A stretch of 64,000 nt of DNA from Bradyrhizobium diazoefficiens. Its GTDB lineage: Bacteria > Pseudomonadota > Alphaproteobacteria > Rhizobiales > Xanthobacteraceae. Both the position numbers and the translations under genes were made by a program. The stretch covers positions 4,120,501 through 4,184,500 of the forward strand of contig NZ_CP067102.1 in NCBI RefSeq assembly GCF_016616885.1, given 5' to 3'. The notes beneath the pieces are model-generated. The model ran no database searches. It had not been told where the DNA came from and saw nothing but the letters and a program-made list of their open reading frames with translations. Shown in pieces: positions 56,830-64,000 of this stretch. Every line of letters begins with the position of its first letter. Position 1 is the first letter of the stretch.

Positions 56830-58155
56830 TTATGCGGCTCTGGGCTCGATCGGCTGCCAGATGCTGATCTTGCGCGTCTCCGGCATCAGGAACACCGCGA
56901 GCACGAAACACACCGCGGGGACCACGATCGGGTAGATCAGTGCGTAGCCGATGCTGCCGGTCGCGGCGAAAGCGGCCGACGTGATGAACGGCACCAGTCC
57001 GCCACCCCAGCCATTGCCGATGTGGTACGGCACCGAGACCGACGTGTACCGGATCCTGGCGGGGAAGAATTCCGCCAGGAACGCGCCGACTGGCCCGTAC
57101 ACCATCCCGACGTAGCAGACGAGGATGAAGATGATGAAGACCGCGATCGGATAGTTGATGCTTCCGGGCTGCGTAACCGTTCCGAGCCACAGATACAGTG
57201 GATAGTAGGTGATCGCGGCAAGCAGCATGCCGCCCAGGATCACCGGCTTGCGGCCGATCTGATCCGACAGCCAGCCAAAGAAGATCAGGCTCGGGGTTGC
57301 AATCAGCAGCGCCGCTCCCACGATGTAGGCCGAGGTCACCGGGTCCACTTTGGAGACCTGCTGTAGGAAGTACAGCGCCCAGAACTGACCGCTGTACCAG
57401 ACCACGCCCTGTCCGATCAGGACCACAATGGCGATCCCGATGTATTTGATGTTGGCGCTCAGGAAGGCCTCCTTCCAGGGGTTCCTGGTCATCTGCCCGC
57501 GAGCCTTGATCTCCTGGAAGATCGGCGTCTCCTGGAGTTGGAGACGGATATAGATGGCGATGGCCACCAGCAGGAAGGACGCCAGGAACGGAACGCGCCA
57601 GGCCCATTCGTCGAAGGCCTGATTGCCGGCATATGTCCGCGTGAGGACGATGACGGCCAGCGACACCACGATCCCGAGAGTCGGAGAGGTCTGCAGCCAG
57701 CCGGTGTAGTAGCCGCGTCGATCGTCCGGCACATGCTCGGCGACGTAGGTGATGGCGCCACCATATTCGCCGCCCAGGCACAGACCCTGGATCATGCGCA
57801 GGCCGAAGAGAACGAACGCGGCCGTCAGACCGATCGACTGGTAGGTCGGGATCAATCCGATCGCCCCCGTGCCCAGTCCCATTCCGCTGAGTGTGATGAG
57901 AAACGTATATTTGCGGCCGACCCGATCACCCATCCATCCGAACAGGAAGGCCCCCAGCGGACGGATGAGAAATCCTGCCGTAAAGAGCGCGATCGTGCTG
58001 AGGAGGGCTGCAACCGGGTGGGATTGCTCGAAGAACTTGAACGATAGAACTGCGGCCAGGCTGCCGAAGATATAGAAATCATACCATTCGATGATGTTTC
58101 CCACCGACGCAGCGATGATCACGCGGCGAAAATCGCTCGGTATTTGCATGGGCAT
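56830..58155 (-). CDS. MFS metabolite:proton symporter (MHS family)
   Basis: A 441-residue transporter with 12 helices. It has the MHS signature GNIIEWYDFYIFGSLAAVL in helix 1, GWMGDRVGRKYTFL in loop 2-3, and RMIQGLCLGGEYGGAITYVAEH. Relatives carry shikimate, alpha-ketoglutarate, citrate or proline/betaine. The substrate is not readable from sequence. The ATG at 58155 has AGGAG six bases upstream and is better than the TTG two codons earlier. Confidence 0.9.
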   Translation of the reverse strand: MPMQIPSDFRRVIIAASVGNIIEWYDFYIFGSLAAVLSFKFFEQSHPVAALLSTIALFTAGFLIRPLGAFLFGWMGDRVGRKYTFLITLSGMGLGTGAIGLIPTYQSIGLTAAFVLFGLRMIQGLCLGGEYGGAITYVAEHVPDDRRGYYTGWLQTSPTLGIVVSLAVIVLTRTYAGNQAFDEWAWRVPFLASFLLVAIAIYIRLQLQETPIFQEIKARGQMTRNPWKEAFLSANIKYIGIAIVVLIGQGVVWYSGQFWALYFLQQVSKVDPVTSAYIVGAALLIATPSLIFFGWLSDQIGRKPVILGGMLLAAITYYPLYLWLGTVTQPGSINYPIAVFIIFILVCYVGMVYGPVGAFLAEFFPARIRYTSVSVPYHIGNGWGGGLVPFITSAAFAATGSIGYALIYPIVVPAVCFVLAVFLMPETRKISIWQPIEPRAA

Positions 58156-58543
58156 TTGCAACTCCTATGGTTTCAAGATGTCTCCTCGCATTGTTTCAGC
58201 GGTCGATCTTCTCGCGGAGTGCGTGATGCGCGGCGTTGCATGCGCCTGTTCACGAGTTGCGTCGGCAACGCCTGACCTCAGGGGAATTTTGGTCCACCTG
58301 AGGTGAGCTCCTGCGGCCTTAGAACCGCGAGCCTCCACTGCCTTACCCGTCTGCCGGGGAGGCGGGGAACCGTAGTGTAATCCCACCAGGGGCGGGCACC
58401 TTATGAGACTTTCGGCTCAATCGACCCGCGCCCGGCGCGTTTGCGAAGCAGGTCGCACGAGCTCAAATTCTCCGTGACGTCTGGCGGGCAGCGAACGGAA
58501 GGTCGTCCCAGGCGTTGTGTGGGGTCTATCAGAGGATCCCCCC
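58156..58543. other. Non-coding gap between divergent MFS and DUF2171 genes
   Basis: About 390 bases with two divergent promoter regions. It contains an inverted repeat CCTCAGG/CCTGAGG (58276-58282 and 58297-58303). I found no riboswitch, tRNA or small gene here. Confidence 0.5.
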
Positions 58544-58777
58544 ATGCAAAACATTGCAGAGCATATGGAAGTCATCGGTGCCGACGGCGTCCATGTCGGC
58601 ACGGTCGACAGGGTCGAGGGCAACCGCATCAAGCTGACCAAGAAGGACAGCGGTGAGGGCAGCCACAAGGGCCATCACCATTTCATCGACAAAGGCCTCG
58701 TCGCCGGTGTCGAGGGCAACAAGGTCCGCCTGTCGGCCAAGGCGGACGTGGCCGTGACGATGGAAGAGGAAAAGTAG
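58544..58777 (+). CDS. DUF2171 family protein
   Basis: A 77-residue protein with PRC-barrel-like beta pattern: MEVIGADGVHVGTVDRVEGNRIKL, then KGHHHFIDKGLVAGVEGNKVRLS. DUF2171 members are small cytoplasmic proteins of unknown function, often with paralogs in Rhizobiales and frequently stress-linked. The ATG at 58544 removes nine doubtful residues of a longer frame. Several His (HHH) are visible in the loop. Confidence 0.8.
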   Translation: MQNIAEHMEVIGADGVHVGTVDRVEGNRIKLTKKDSGEGSHKGHHHFIDKGLVAGVEGNKVRLSAKADVAVTMEEEK

Positions 58778-58874
58778 GGCTGGGGCCCGCTCGTTCCTGA
58801 TCCGTACCGCTATTCGGCCGCCTGCACGTTCCGGTAGCCTCTGCCCCTGTCGCGTATCGCAGGGTTGCTAAGGA

Positions 58875-61160
58875 ATGGCAGAGCCGGGCCGGCCACAGCG
58901 TGCCTCGCAGGGGATCGCCGGGACTTGGCCGACGACCGGTCGGGCCGCGTCTGCCGGCGGCTTTGTGCCGGCGGGCTTTGGCGTTTGGCCCGCGATCGTC
59001 GGGACGCTGCGCGAATGGGCAAAGGCCGAAGCCGGCGCCGGGCGAGTGTTTCCCTGGGTGCCCATCGCCTTCGGCTGTGGCATCGCGCTCTACTTCGCCG
59101 CCGATCATGAGCCGGTGCTGTGGGTCGTTGCCGCGACGGCGGTGGCGCTGGCGCTCGGGGCGGTGTTGTTGCGGCGAAATCGTTGGTTTGCGCCGGCGAT
59201 CATGATCGCGGCGGTCGCGGCCGGCTTTGCCATGGCGACGTGGAAGACGGCACGCATCGCGCACAATGTGCTCGCAAAGCCGCTTTATTCGGTGTCGCTG
59301 TCGGGCTTCGTCGAGACCCGCGACATCCGCGAGCGCACCGACCGTTTCGTGCTGCGCGTCACCGCGATGGAGGCGCAGGGCAGCGACGTCAAGCTGGAGC
59401 GCGTCCGCCTCTCCGTGCGCAAGGGCACCGCGCCCGATGTCGGCAGCTTCGTGCAGCTGAAGGCGCGGCTGATGCCGCCGCTCGCGCCGTTGCGGCCGGG
59501 CAGCTACGATTTCTCGCGCGACATGTTCTTCCAGGGCATCGGCGCCTCCGGTTTCGTGATGGGCGCGATCACGGCATCAGTGCCGCCCGATGTCGGAGGC
59601 CTGCGGCTACGCTATGCGGCGGTGATGCAAGGCCTGCGCGATGCGATCGACGCGCGGATCCGCGCCACGCTCGATGGCGACAACCGCGCCATCGCGACTG
59701 CGCTTTTGACTGGCCGCCGCGATGCGATCACCACGCCCGTCAACGACGCGATGTTCATCTCCGGCCTCGGCCATGTGCTGTCGATCTCCGGCTATCACAT
59801 GGCCGTCGTCGCCGGCGTCGTCTTCTTTGCGGTCCGCGCGCTGCTGGCGCTGATCCCCGGGCTCGCGGCCGGCTTCGCAATCAAGAAATGGTCGGCCGCC
59901 GCGGCGCTGGTCGCGTCCGCATTCTATTTGCTGCTCTCGGGCGCGGAGGTTGCGACCCAAAGGTCGTTCTTCATGACGGCAGTGGTGCTGATCGCTGTCA
60001 TGGTCGATCGCCGCGCGATCACGTTCCGCACGCTGGCGGTGGCGGCTCTGATCGTGCTTGCGGTCGCGCCGGAGGCGCTGGTGCATCCGAGCTTCCAGAT
60101 GTCCTTTGCGGCAACGCTTGGGCTTGTGGCGCTGGTGCAGATCGGCATGCCGAACCTGTTCGCATCTCCCGATCATTCGACGACTGCGCGCATCGCCCTG
60201 TGGGGCGGTCGCGAGATCGCGATGTTGTTCATGGCCTCGATGATCGCGGGGCTCGCGACCACGCCCTATGCCGCCTTCCATTTCCACCGCGTCACGCCCT
60301 ACGGCGTGCTCGCCAATCTCGGCGCGATGCCGGTGGTGTCGGCGCTGGTGATGCCTGCTGGACTGCTGGGATTGCTCGCGGCCCCGTTCGGGCTCGACGG
60401 TGTGTTCTGGTGGCTGATGGGAATCGGGATCGACTGGATGGTGGCGGTGTCGCGCTGGGTCGCCGCGCTGCCCGGCGCGATCGGGCACATCGCCGCCTTC
60501 GGCACCGCGCCGCTGATCGCTGCGAGCCTCGGCCTGATCCTGATGGGCCTGCTGCGCACGCCGCTGCGCTGGTCGGGCGCCTTCGTCCTCATGGCGGCAA
60601 CCGTCTGGGGTCTGTCGGTCCGGCAACCCGACATCCTTATCGCCGGTGACGGCCAGAGCGTCGCGGTGCGGGGCAGGGACGGGCAGCTGCATCTGATGAG
60701 GACCAACAAGGACAATTTCCTGATCAAGGAGTGGCTCGCGGCGGACGCCGACCCGCGCGATGCGGCCAGCGCCTCGCTCAGTAAAGGCGTGTCGTGTGAC
60801 GAGTCCGGCTGCGTGACGCCACTCGCCGACGGCCGGATGATTGCGCAGGCGCTGCGCATCGACGCGCTGAACGACGATTGCAGCCGCGCGGCACTGGTGG
60901 TGACGTCAAGGCCCGCGCCGCCGGATTGCGGTGCCATGGTGGTCGATCGGCCGCGTCTCGCGCGCCAGGGCGCGCTGGCGCTGACGCAGCGTGGCGACGG
61001 TTTTGCGATTGCGGCGGTGAAGTCGAGGGGTGCAAACCGCCCCTGGTCGCCGGCGGCGGCCGGCGATGGAGATTTCGAACGGACCCTCATGCCAAGGTCG
61101 GCGGCTCCGCGCGCCAAAGACGCAACGCCGTCAGAGGCCGACCTTCAGGCCGAGGACTGA
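58875..61160 (+). CDS. comEC: ComEC/Rec2-type DNA uptake channel protein
   Basis: A 761-residue protein. An N-terminal membrane and DUF4131 domain (about 50-230) precedes the competence core with about ten helices (about 260-560). Core motifs include ISGLGHVLSISGYHMAVVAG, LLSGAEVATQRSFFM, and LVHPSFQMSFAAT. The C-terminal 200 residues lack the HxHxDH metallo-beta-lactamase signature seen in Bacillus ComEC. It should translocate single-stranded DNA across the inner membrane. The start is uncertain because AAGGA abuts the ATG. Confidence 0.9.
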   Translation: MAEPGRPQRASQGIAGTWPTTGRAASAGGFVPAGFGVWPAIVGTLREWAKAEAGAGRVFPWVPIAFGCGIALYFAADHEPVLWVVAATAVALALGAVLLRRNRWFAPAIMIAAVAAGFAMATWKTARIAHNVLAKPLYSVSLSGFVETRDIRERTDRFVLRVTAMEAQGSDVKLERVRLSVRKGTAPDVGSFVQLKARLMPPLAPLRPGSYDFSRDMFFQGIGASGFVMGAITASVPPDVGGLRLRYAAVMQGLRDAIDARIRATLDGDNRAIATALLTGRRDAITTPVNDAMFISGLGHVLSISGYHMAVVAGVVFFAVRALLALIPGLAAGFAIKKWSAAAALVASAFYLLLSGAEVATQRSFFMTAVVLIAVMVDRRAITFRTLAVAALIVLAVAPEALVHPSFQMSFAATLGLVALVQIGMPNLFASPDHSTTARIALWGGREIAMLFMASMIAGLATTPYAAFHFHRVTPYGVLANLGAMPVVSALVMPAGLLGLLAAPFGLDGVFWWLMGIGIDWMVAVSRWVAALPGAIGHIAAFGTAPLIAASLGLILMGLLRTPLRWSGAFVLMAATVWGLSVRQPDILIAGDGQSVAVRGRDGQLHLMRTNKDNFLIKEWLAADADPRDAASASLSKGVSCDESGCVTPLADGRMIAQALRIDALNDDCSRAALVVTSRPAPPDCGAMVVDRPRLARQGALALTQRGDGFAIAAVKSRGANRPWSPAAAGDGDFERTLMPRSAAPRAKDATPSEADLQAED

Positions 61161-61170
61161 GGTCGACCTA

Positions 61171-61605
61171 TCAGCCGATCGGCAGACGCGGGGACGTCGA
61201 GTGGCTGTCGGCGATGACATGCGGCTTGTGCTCGCGCTCGCCGAGCGGCTGCGTCACGGGCAGCTGCAGCACGGTTGCACGCTGGCCTTCCACGAGCTGC
61301 GTCACCAGCACGTATTTGCCGTCGGGGAATTCGATCGCGTCGTGATGACGATCAGGAACGTGCGGATCGACCTTGCCGAACTTGCCGACGCGCGAGTTGA
61401 CGGTGCGCGTCCAGATCCAGCGATTATCGTAGCGGACGTTGTCGGCGAAGGCGAGCTCCGTTCCCGGCAGCAGGCAGACCGCAACTGACATGTCGGCTTC
61501 GGAAGCGAAGCCGCGCGTCGAGGTGCCACGGAACGTTGTCGTGACGATCGTCTCGCCAACCTCTGCGGGACGGGTCGCGACGGCATGCAGGCTATAGTCA
61601 CACAT
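61171..61605 (-). CDS. Conserved hypothetical protein of the MCDYSL type
   Basis: A 144-residue protein starting MCDYSLHAVATRPAEVGETI, with STRGFASEADMSVAVCLLPGTEL. From memory, short proteins beginning MCDYSL with this region are widespread in alphaproteobacteria and cyanobacteria, without assigned function. No signal or membrane segment is visible. GGAGCACCCG precedes the ATG. It converges on comEC with ten bases between the stops. Confidence 0.75.
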   Translation of the reverse strand: MCDYSLHAVATRPAEVGETIVTTTFRGTSTRGFASEADMSVAVCLLPGTELAFADNVRYDNRWIWTRTVNSRVGKFGKVDPHVPDRHHDAIEFPDGKYVLVTQLVEGQRATVLQLPVTQPLGEREHKPHVIADSHSTSPRLPIG

Positions 61606-61706
61606 CGGGTGCTCCTCAATCGGGATAGAGCACCGCGCCTCTTCTGAGGCGCAGGCCTCTATCAGAGTGGAAGCCTGTGATCATATGCGATGTTGGGGGC
61701 AAATCT

Positions 61707-61728
61707 GCGGCTTGGATCCGCAAGCCGC
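61707..61728 (-). terminator. Hairpin, possible terminator of the small secreted-protein gene
   Basis: Eight-base-pair stem GCGGCTTG/CAAGCCGC with a six-base loop, 68 bases beyond the stop of the minus-strand gene at 61797. The T tract is short on both strands. Another perfect seven-base-pair hairpin is at 61635-61652. Confidence 0.35.
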
Positions 61729-61796
61729 CATCACAATATCTTTTTCAAATACGTGAGGAACAAAGCCTGCTCTCATGCATTTGGAGAGCCGTTCGG

Positions 61797-62000
61797 TCAA
61801 CGGCCTGCGGGCGCTGACCAGCCCGCATACGGCCAGGCCGGCGGGGTGGGCCGTGTGACGGCGTTGCGGGCATCGCGGAATTGTTCGTTCGTTGCCTGCG
61901 GAGCTTTGTGGGCGTGATGCGGCTTTTGTGCCGCGAAGGCTTGCGACGCTGATGCTGCGATCAGCGCCATCGTGACAGTGCTCAATACGAGCTTGCGCAT
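61797..62000 (-). CDS. Small secreted protein of unknown function
   Basis: A 67-residue precursor with a clear signal peptide (MRKLVLSTVTMALIAASASQ, cut near AFAA|Q). The mature part is about 43 residues, rich in His, Pro and Ala (QKPHHAHKAPQATNEQFRDA). GAGG lies five bases before the ATG at 62000. It may bind metal through HHAH. It lies 194 bases downstream of lexA on the same strand. Confidence 0.7.
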   Translation of the reverse strand: MRKLVLSTVTMALIAASASQAFAAQKPHHAHKAPQATNEQFRDARNAVTRPTPPAWPYAGWSAPAGR

Positions 62001-62194
62001 GGTGGCCTCCTCGGTCTTCTTAAAGGCCTGCGAAGCGATGCGTGCTTCGTTGCGGCGTGCCGAGGATGTAGCGCTGGAGAGGGGGCCGGATAATCTGTGC
62101 AAAACCAGAAAGACTATCCAGCCGGAGCGGACAATCGTCCGCTCCAATCGTTGATGGTGGTCGTCGATTGCGACGCGCTCAGTACTTGACGCGC

Positions 62195-62896
62195 TCAGTA
62201 CTTGCGGTACAGCCCGATCAGCTTGCCCTGGATCTTGACCCGGTTGGGCGGCAGGATGCGGACCTCATAGGCCGCATTCGCCGGCTCGAGCGCGATCGAG
62301 GCGCCACGGCGGCGGAAACGCTTCAAGGTTGCTTCCTCGTCGTCGATCAGGGCGACGACGATGTCGCCGGTGTCGGCGCTCTCGTTGCGCTGGATCAGCG
62401 CCATGTCGCCATCGAGAATGCCGGCTTCCACCATTGAGTCGCCACGCACTTCGAGCGCGTAATGCTCGCCCGAGCCGAGCATGTCGGGCGGGACGCTGAT
62501 GGTGTGGCTGCGGGTCTGCAACGCCTCGATCGGCGTACCGGCCGCGATCCGGCCCATCACGGGCACCGCAACGGGACGCTCACCCTCGTCGGCGGGCGGG
62601 CTCGACGTCGTGCGTACCTTGCCGAGATTGCCTTCGATGACGCTCGGCGTGAAGCCGCGGCGGCTGCCGGCGGCGGCCTGGAGCTCAGGCAGCTTGATCA
62701 CCTCGATGGCGCGGGCGCGGTTGGGCAGGCGCCGGATGAAGCCGCGCTCCTCGAGCGCAGTGATCAGGCGATGGATGCCCGATTTCGAGCGCAGATCGAG
62801 CGCGTCCTTCATCTCGTCGAAGGAGGGCGGCACGCCGCTTTCCTTCAGGCGCTCGCTGATGAACCGCAGGAGCTCGTATTGTTTGCGCGTTAACAT
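62195..62896 (-). CDS. lexA: LexA repressor
   Basis: Represses SOS genes and cleaves itself when RecA is active. The 233-residue protein has the winged helix ([33 protein letters not shown]), the cleavage site Ala119-Gly120 in GRIAAGTP, the catalytic Ser154 in RGDSM and Lys192 in EATLKRF. The ATG at 62896 gives the family start. A GTTC-N7-GTTC box lies 100 bases upstream, so it is autoregulated. The other perfect box here precedes the small membrane-protein gene. Confidence 0.97.
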   Translation of the reverse strand: MLTRKQYELLRFISERLKESGVPPSFDEMKDALDLRSKSGIHRLITALEERGFIRRLPNRARAIEVIKLPELQAAAGSRRGFTPSVIEGNLGKVRTTSSPPADEGERPVAVPVMGRIAAGTPIEALQTRSHTISVPPDMLGSGEHYALEVRGDSMVEAGILDGDMALIQRNESADTGDIVVALIDDEEATLKRFRRRGASIALEPANAAYEVRILPPNRVKIQGKLIGLYRKY

Positions 62897-62995
62897 CTCG
62901 ACCAAAATCCCCCGGTTGATGTCGTTCGATTCCGAGACGTGAATTCGGCAATAAGCCGCTGCACGCTCGAAACAAATCATGAACGGACACTATAT

Positions 62996-63010
62996 GTTCG
63001 ATACATGTTC
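62996..63010 (-). promoter_or_regulatory. lexA: LexA box of lexA
   Basis: GTTC-GATACAT-GTTC, an exact GTTC-N7-GTTC match. On the minus strand TATAGT directly follows and is a good -10 element, so the box sits between -35 and -10. It mediates lexA autoregulation. Confidence 0.9.
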
Positions 63011-63071
63011 CGCAACTGCTTAATTTACCGTGAACGCGACAAAGTTCGCGGAACGGTTGCGAACGAAGCGC

Positions 63072-64000
63072 TCAAACGGGCAGTCGCAGCACCTCGCAGG
63101 GCGCTCCCGCTTCGGCCTTCGGTGCGAACGGTTCGCGCACGAGAAGTGCCTGTGCCGCAGCGAGATTCGCAAGCAGCGAGGAGTCCTGGCGATTGACGGG
63201 AAGGGCGATCAGCGTGCCGTCATCACGCACATCGAGGCGGGCGCGCAGATAATCCTCGCGCTGGTCATTGGCGCCGACGTCGCGGCCGAGCACGGCGCGT
63301 TCGCGGCGGTGATGAACCATCGAACGGCCCGACAACGCGCGAATCAGCGGCACCATGAACAGGAAGCCGCAAACATAGGATGACACGGGATTGCCGGGCA
63401 GGCCGATCACGCGCATCGCCCCGAGCTGCCCGTTCATCATCGGCTTGCCCGGCCGCATCGCGATCTTCCAGAACGCCATCGACGTGCCTTCGTCGCGGAG
63501 CGCCTGCTGCACCAGATCGTGGTCGCCGACCGAGGCACCGCCCGTGGTGATCAGGATGTCGGCGCCGGATTCGCGCGCGCGGCGGATGCCGGCGGTGGTG
63601 GCGGCAAGCGTGTCGGCCGCAATCCCGAGGTCGATGGTGTCAGCCCCCTCGCTGCGGGCGAGCGCATGCAAGGCGTAGCCATTGGAATAGACGATCTGGC
63701 CATGGCCGGGCGTGGCGCCCGGCATCACCAGCTCGTCGCCGGTGGCGAGAATCGCGACCTTTGGACGACGCTGGACGCTAAGGTGCGGGTGGTTCATGCC
63801 GGCGGCGAGCGCGAGGTCGCGCTCGGTGAGCCGGGCGCCCTTGTGCAGCAGCACGTCACTCTCGGAGAAATCGATGCCGGCCGGCCGAATGTGCCGCCCG
63901 GTGACGGCTGCCTCCTTGATCGCGATGCGCTCGCCATCGGCGACGGTATCCTCCTGGATCACGACTGCATCAGCGCCGTCGGGAACGACGCCACCAGTGA
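63072..64000 (-). CDS. moeA: Molybdopterin molybdenumtransferase MoeA, 5' part outside the window
   Basis: Inserts molybdate into adenylylated molybdopterin. The frame is open to the right edge, where TGGVVPDGADAVVIQED matches the conserved MoeA domain 1 start. Further motifs are VAILATGDEL, YSNGYALHALA, ITTGGASVGDHDLVQQAL, and GLPGNPVSSYVCGFLF. About 310 codons are present; the start lies beyond 64000. It lies upstream of lexA on the same strand, 61 bases before the LexA box. Confidence 0.95.
   Translation of the reverse strand, partial: TGGVVPDGADAVVIQEDTVADGERIAIKEAAVTGRHIRPAGIDFSESDVLLHKGARLTERDLALAAGMNHPHLSVQRRPKVAILATGDELVMPGATPGHGQIVYSNGYALHALARSEGADTIDLGIAADTLAATTAGIRRARESGADILITTGGASVGDHDLVQQALRDEGTSMAFWKIAMRPGKPMMNGQLGAMRVIGLPGNPVSSYVCGFLFMVPLIRALSGRSMVHHRRERAVLGRDVGANDQREDYLRARLDVRDDGTLIALPVNRQDSSLLANLAAAQALLVREPFAPKAEAGAPCEVLRLPV

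Noticed and set aside
58793..58807. GTTC-N7-GTAC upstream of comEC as a LexA box
   Set aside because: Seven of eight defined bases match, but such near matches are expected by chance in a GC-rich window, and the essential second half-site is broken.
63051..63064. GAAC-N6-GAAC between lexA and moeA as a second LexA box
   Set aside because: The spacer is six bases, not seven, and the exact box for lexA is at 62996-63010.

Overview
The window reads as chromosomal DNA of a Bradyrhizobium-like alphaproteobacterium. It is GC-rich, and three things point to this group. A PcuC copper chaperone has its four copper ligands at exactly the residue numbers reported for Bradyrhizobium PcuC. Two perfect GTTC-N7-GTTC sites match the alphaproteobacterial LexA box. 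The gene order pcu operon - proS - lolCD - dnaE - rpsB/tsf/pyrH/frr/uppS/cdsA/dxr/rseP/bamA/lpxD/fabZ/lpxA/lpxI/lpxB - gltA - gltX/glnS - comEC - lexA - moeA is what I know from that genus. No phage, insertion sequence, CRISPR array, rRNA or tRNA gene was recognised.

Layout: 1-925 holds the start of a sugar-binding protein gene running off the left edge and a possible H-NS-like remnant. 926-11191 is a copper acquisition locus of two units, each led by a nearly identical DUF2946 gene: DUF2946-OMP-copC-copD, and DUF2946-pcuB-(BNR propeller)-(TlpA-like)-pcuC-pcuD-pcuE. 11340-14725 is proS-lolC-lolD. 14853-20035 is accessory: an oxidoreductase with a divergent XRE regulator, a secreted FAD oxidase and a porin-like barrel. 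20159-20318 is a tiny membrane-protein gene with a perfect LexA box on its promoter, just upstream of dnaE (20501-24004). A periplasmic carbonic anhydrase and a caspase-fold protein follow. 27753-42842 is the conserved translation, isoprenoid, outer-membrane and lipid A run. 42839-49034 is a minus-strand sugar ABC operon led by a ROK regulator with a palindromic operator. 49218-56132 holds gltA, gltX, glnS and an extra type I glutamine synthetase. 56384-64000 holds an SPW membrane protein, an MFS symporter, a DUF2171 protein, comEC, lexA with its own LexA box, and moeA cut by the right edge.

How the genes work together: the copper locus would move copper across the outer membrane (PcuB), hand it to periplasmic carriers (PcuC, PcuD, CopC, perhaps DUF2946) and to the inner membrane (PcuE, CopD). 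The TlpA-like thioredoxin and the Cys-bearing beta-propeller are candidate redox or copper partners. The central block couples ribosome and UMP synthesis to undecaprenyl phosphate, phospholipid, BamA and lipid A production.

Most interesting observations: (1) an SOS-controlled 32-residue membrane protein, functionally reminiscent of Caulobacter SidA; (2) two extra genes inside the pcu operon; (3) the 358-bp direct repeat that flanks the first copper module; (4) a caspase-fold protein lacking both catalytic residues, whose gene carries an apparent one-base deletion in a C-run that fuses its reading frame to rpsB; (5) a second type I glutamine synthetase that resembles the actinobacterial type.
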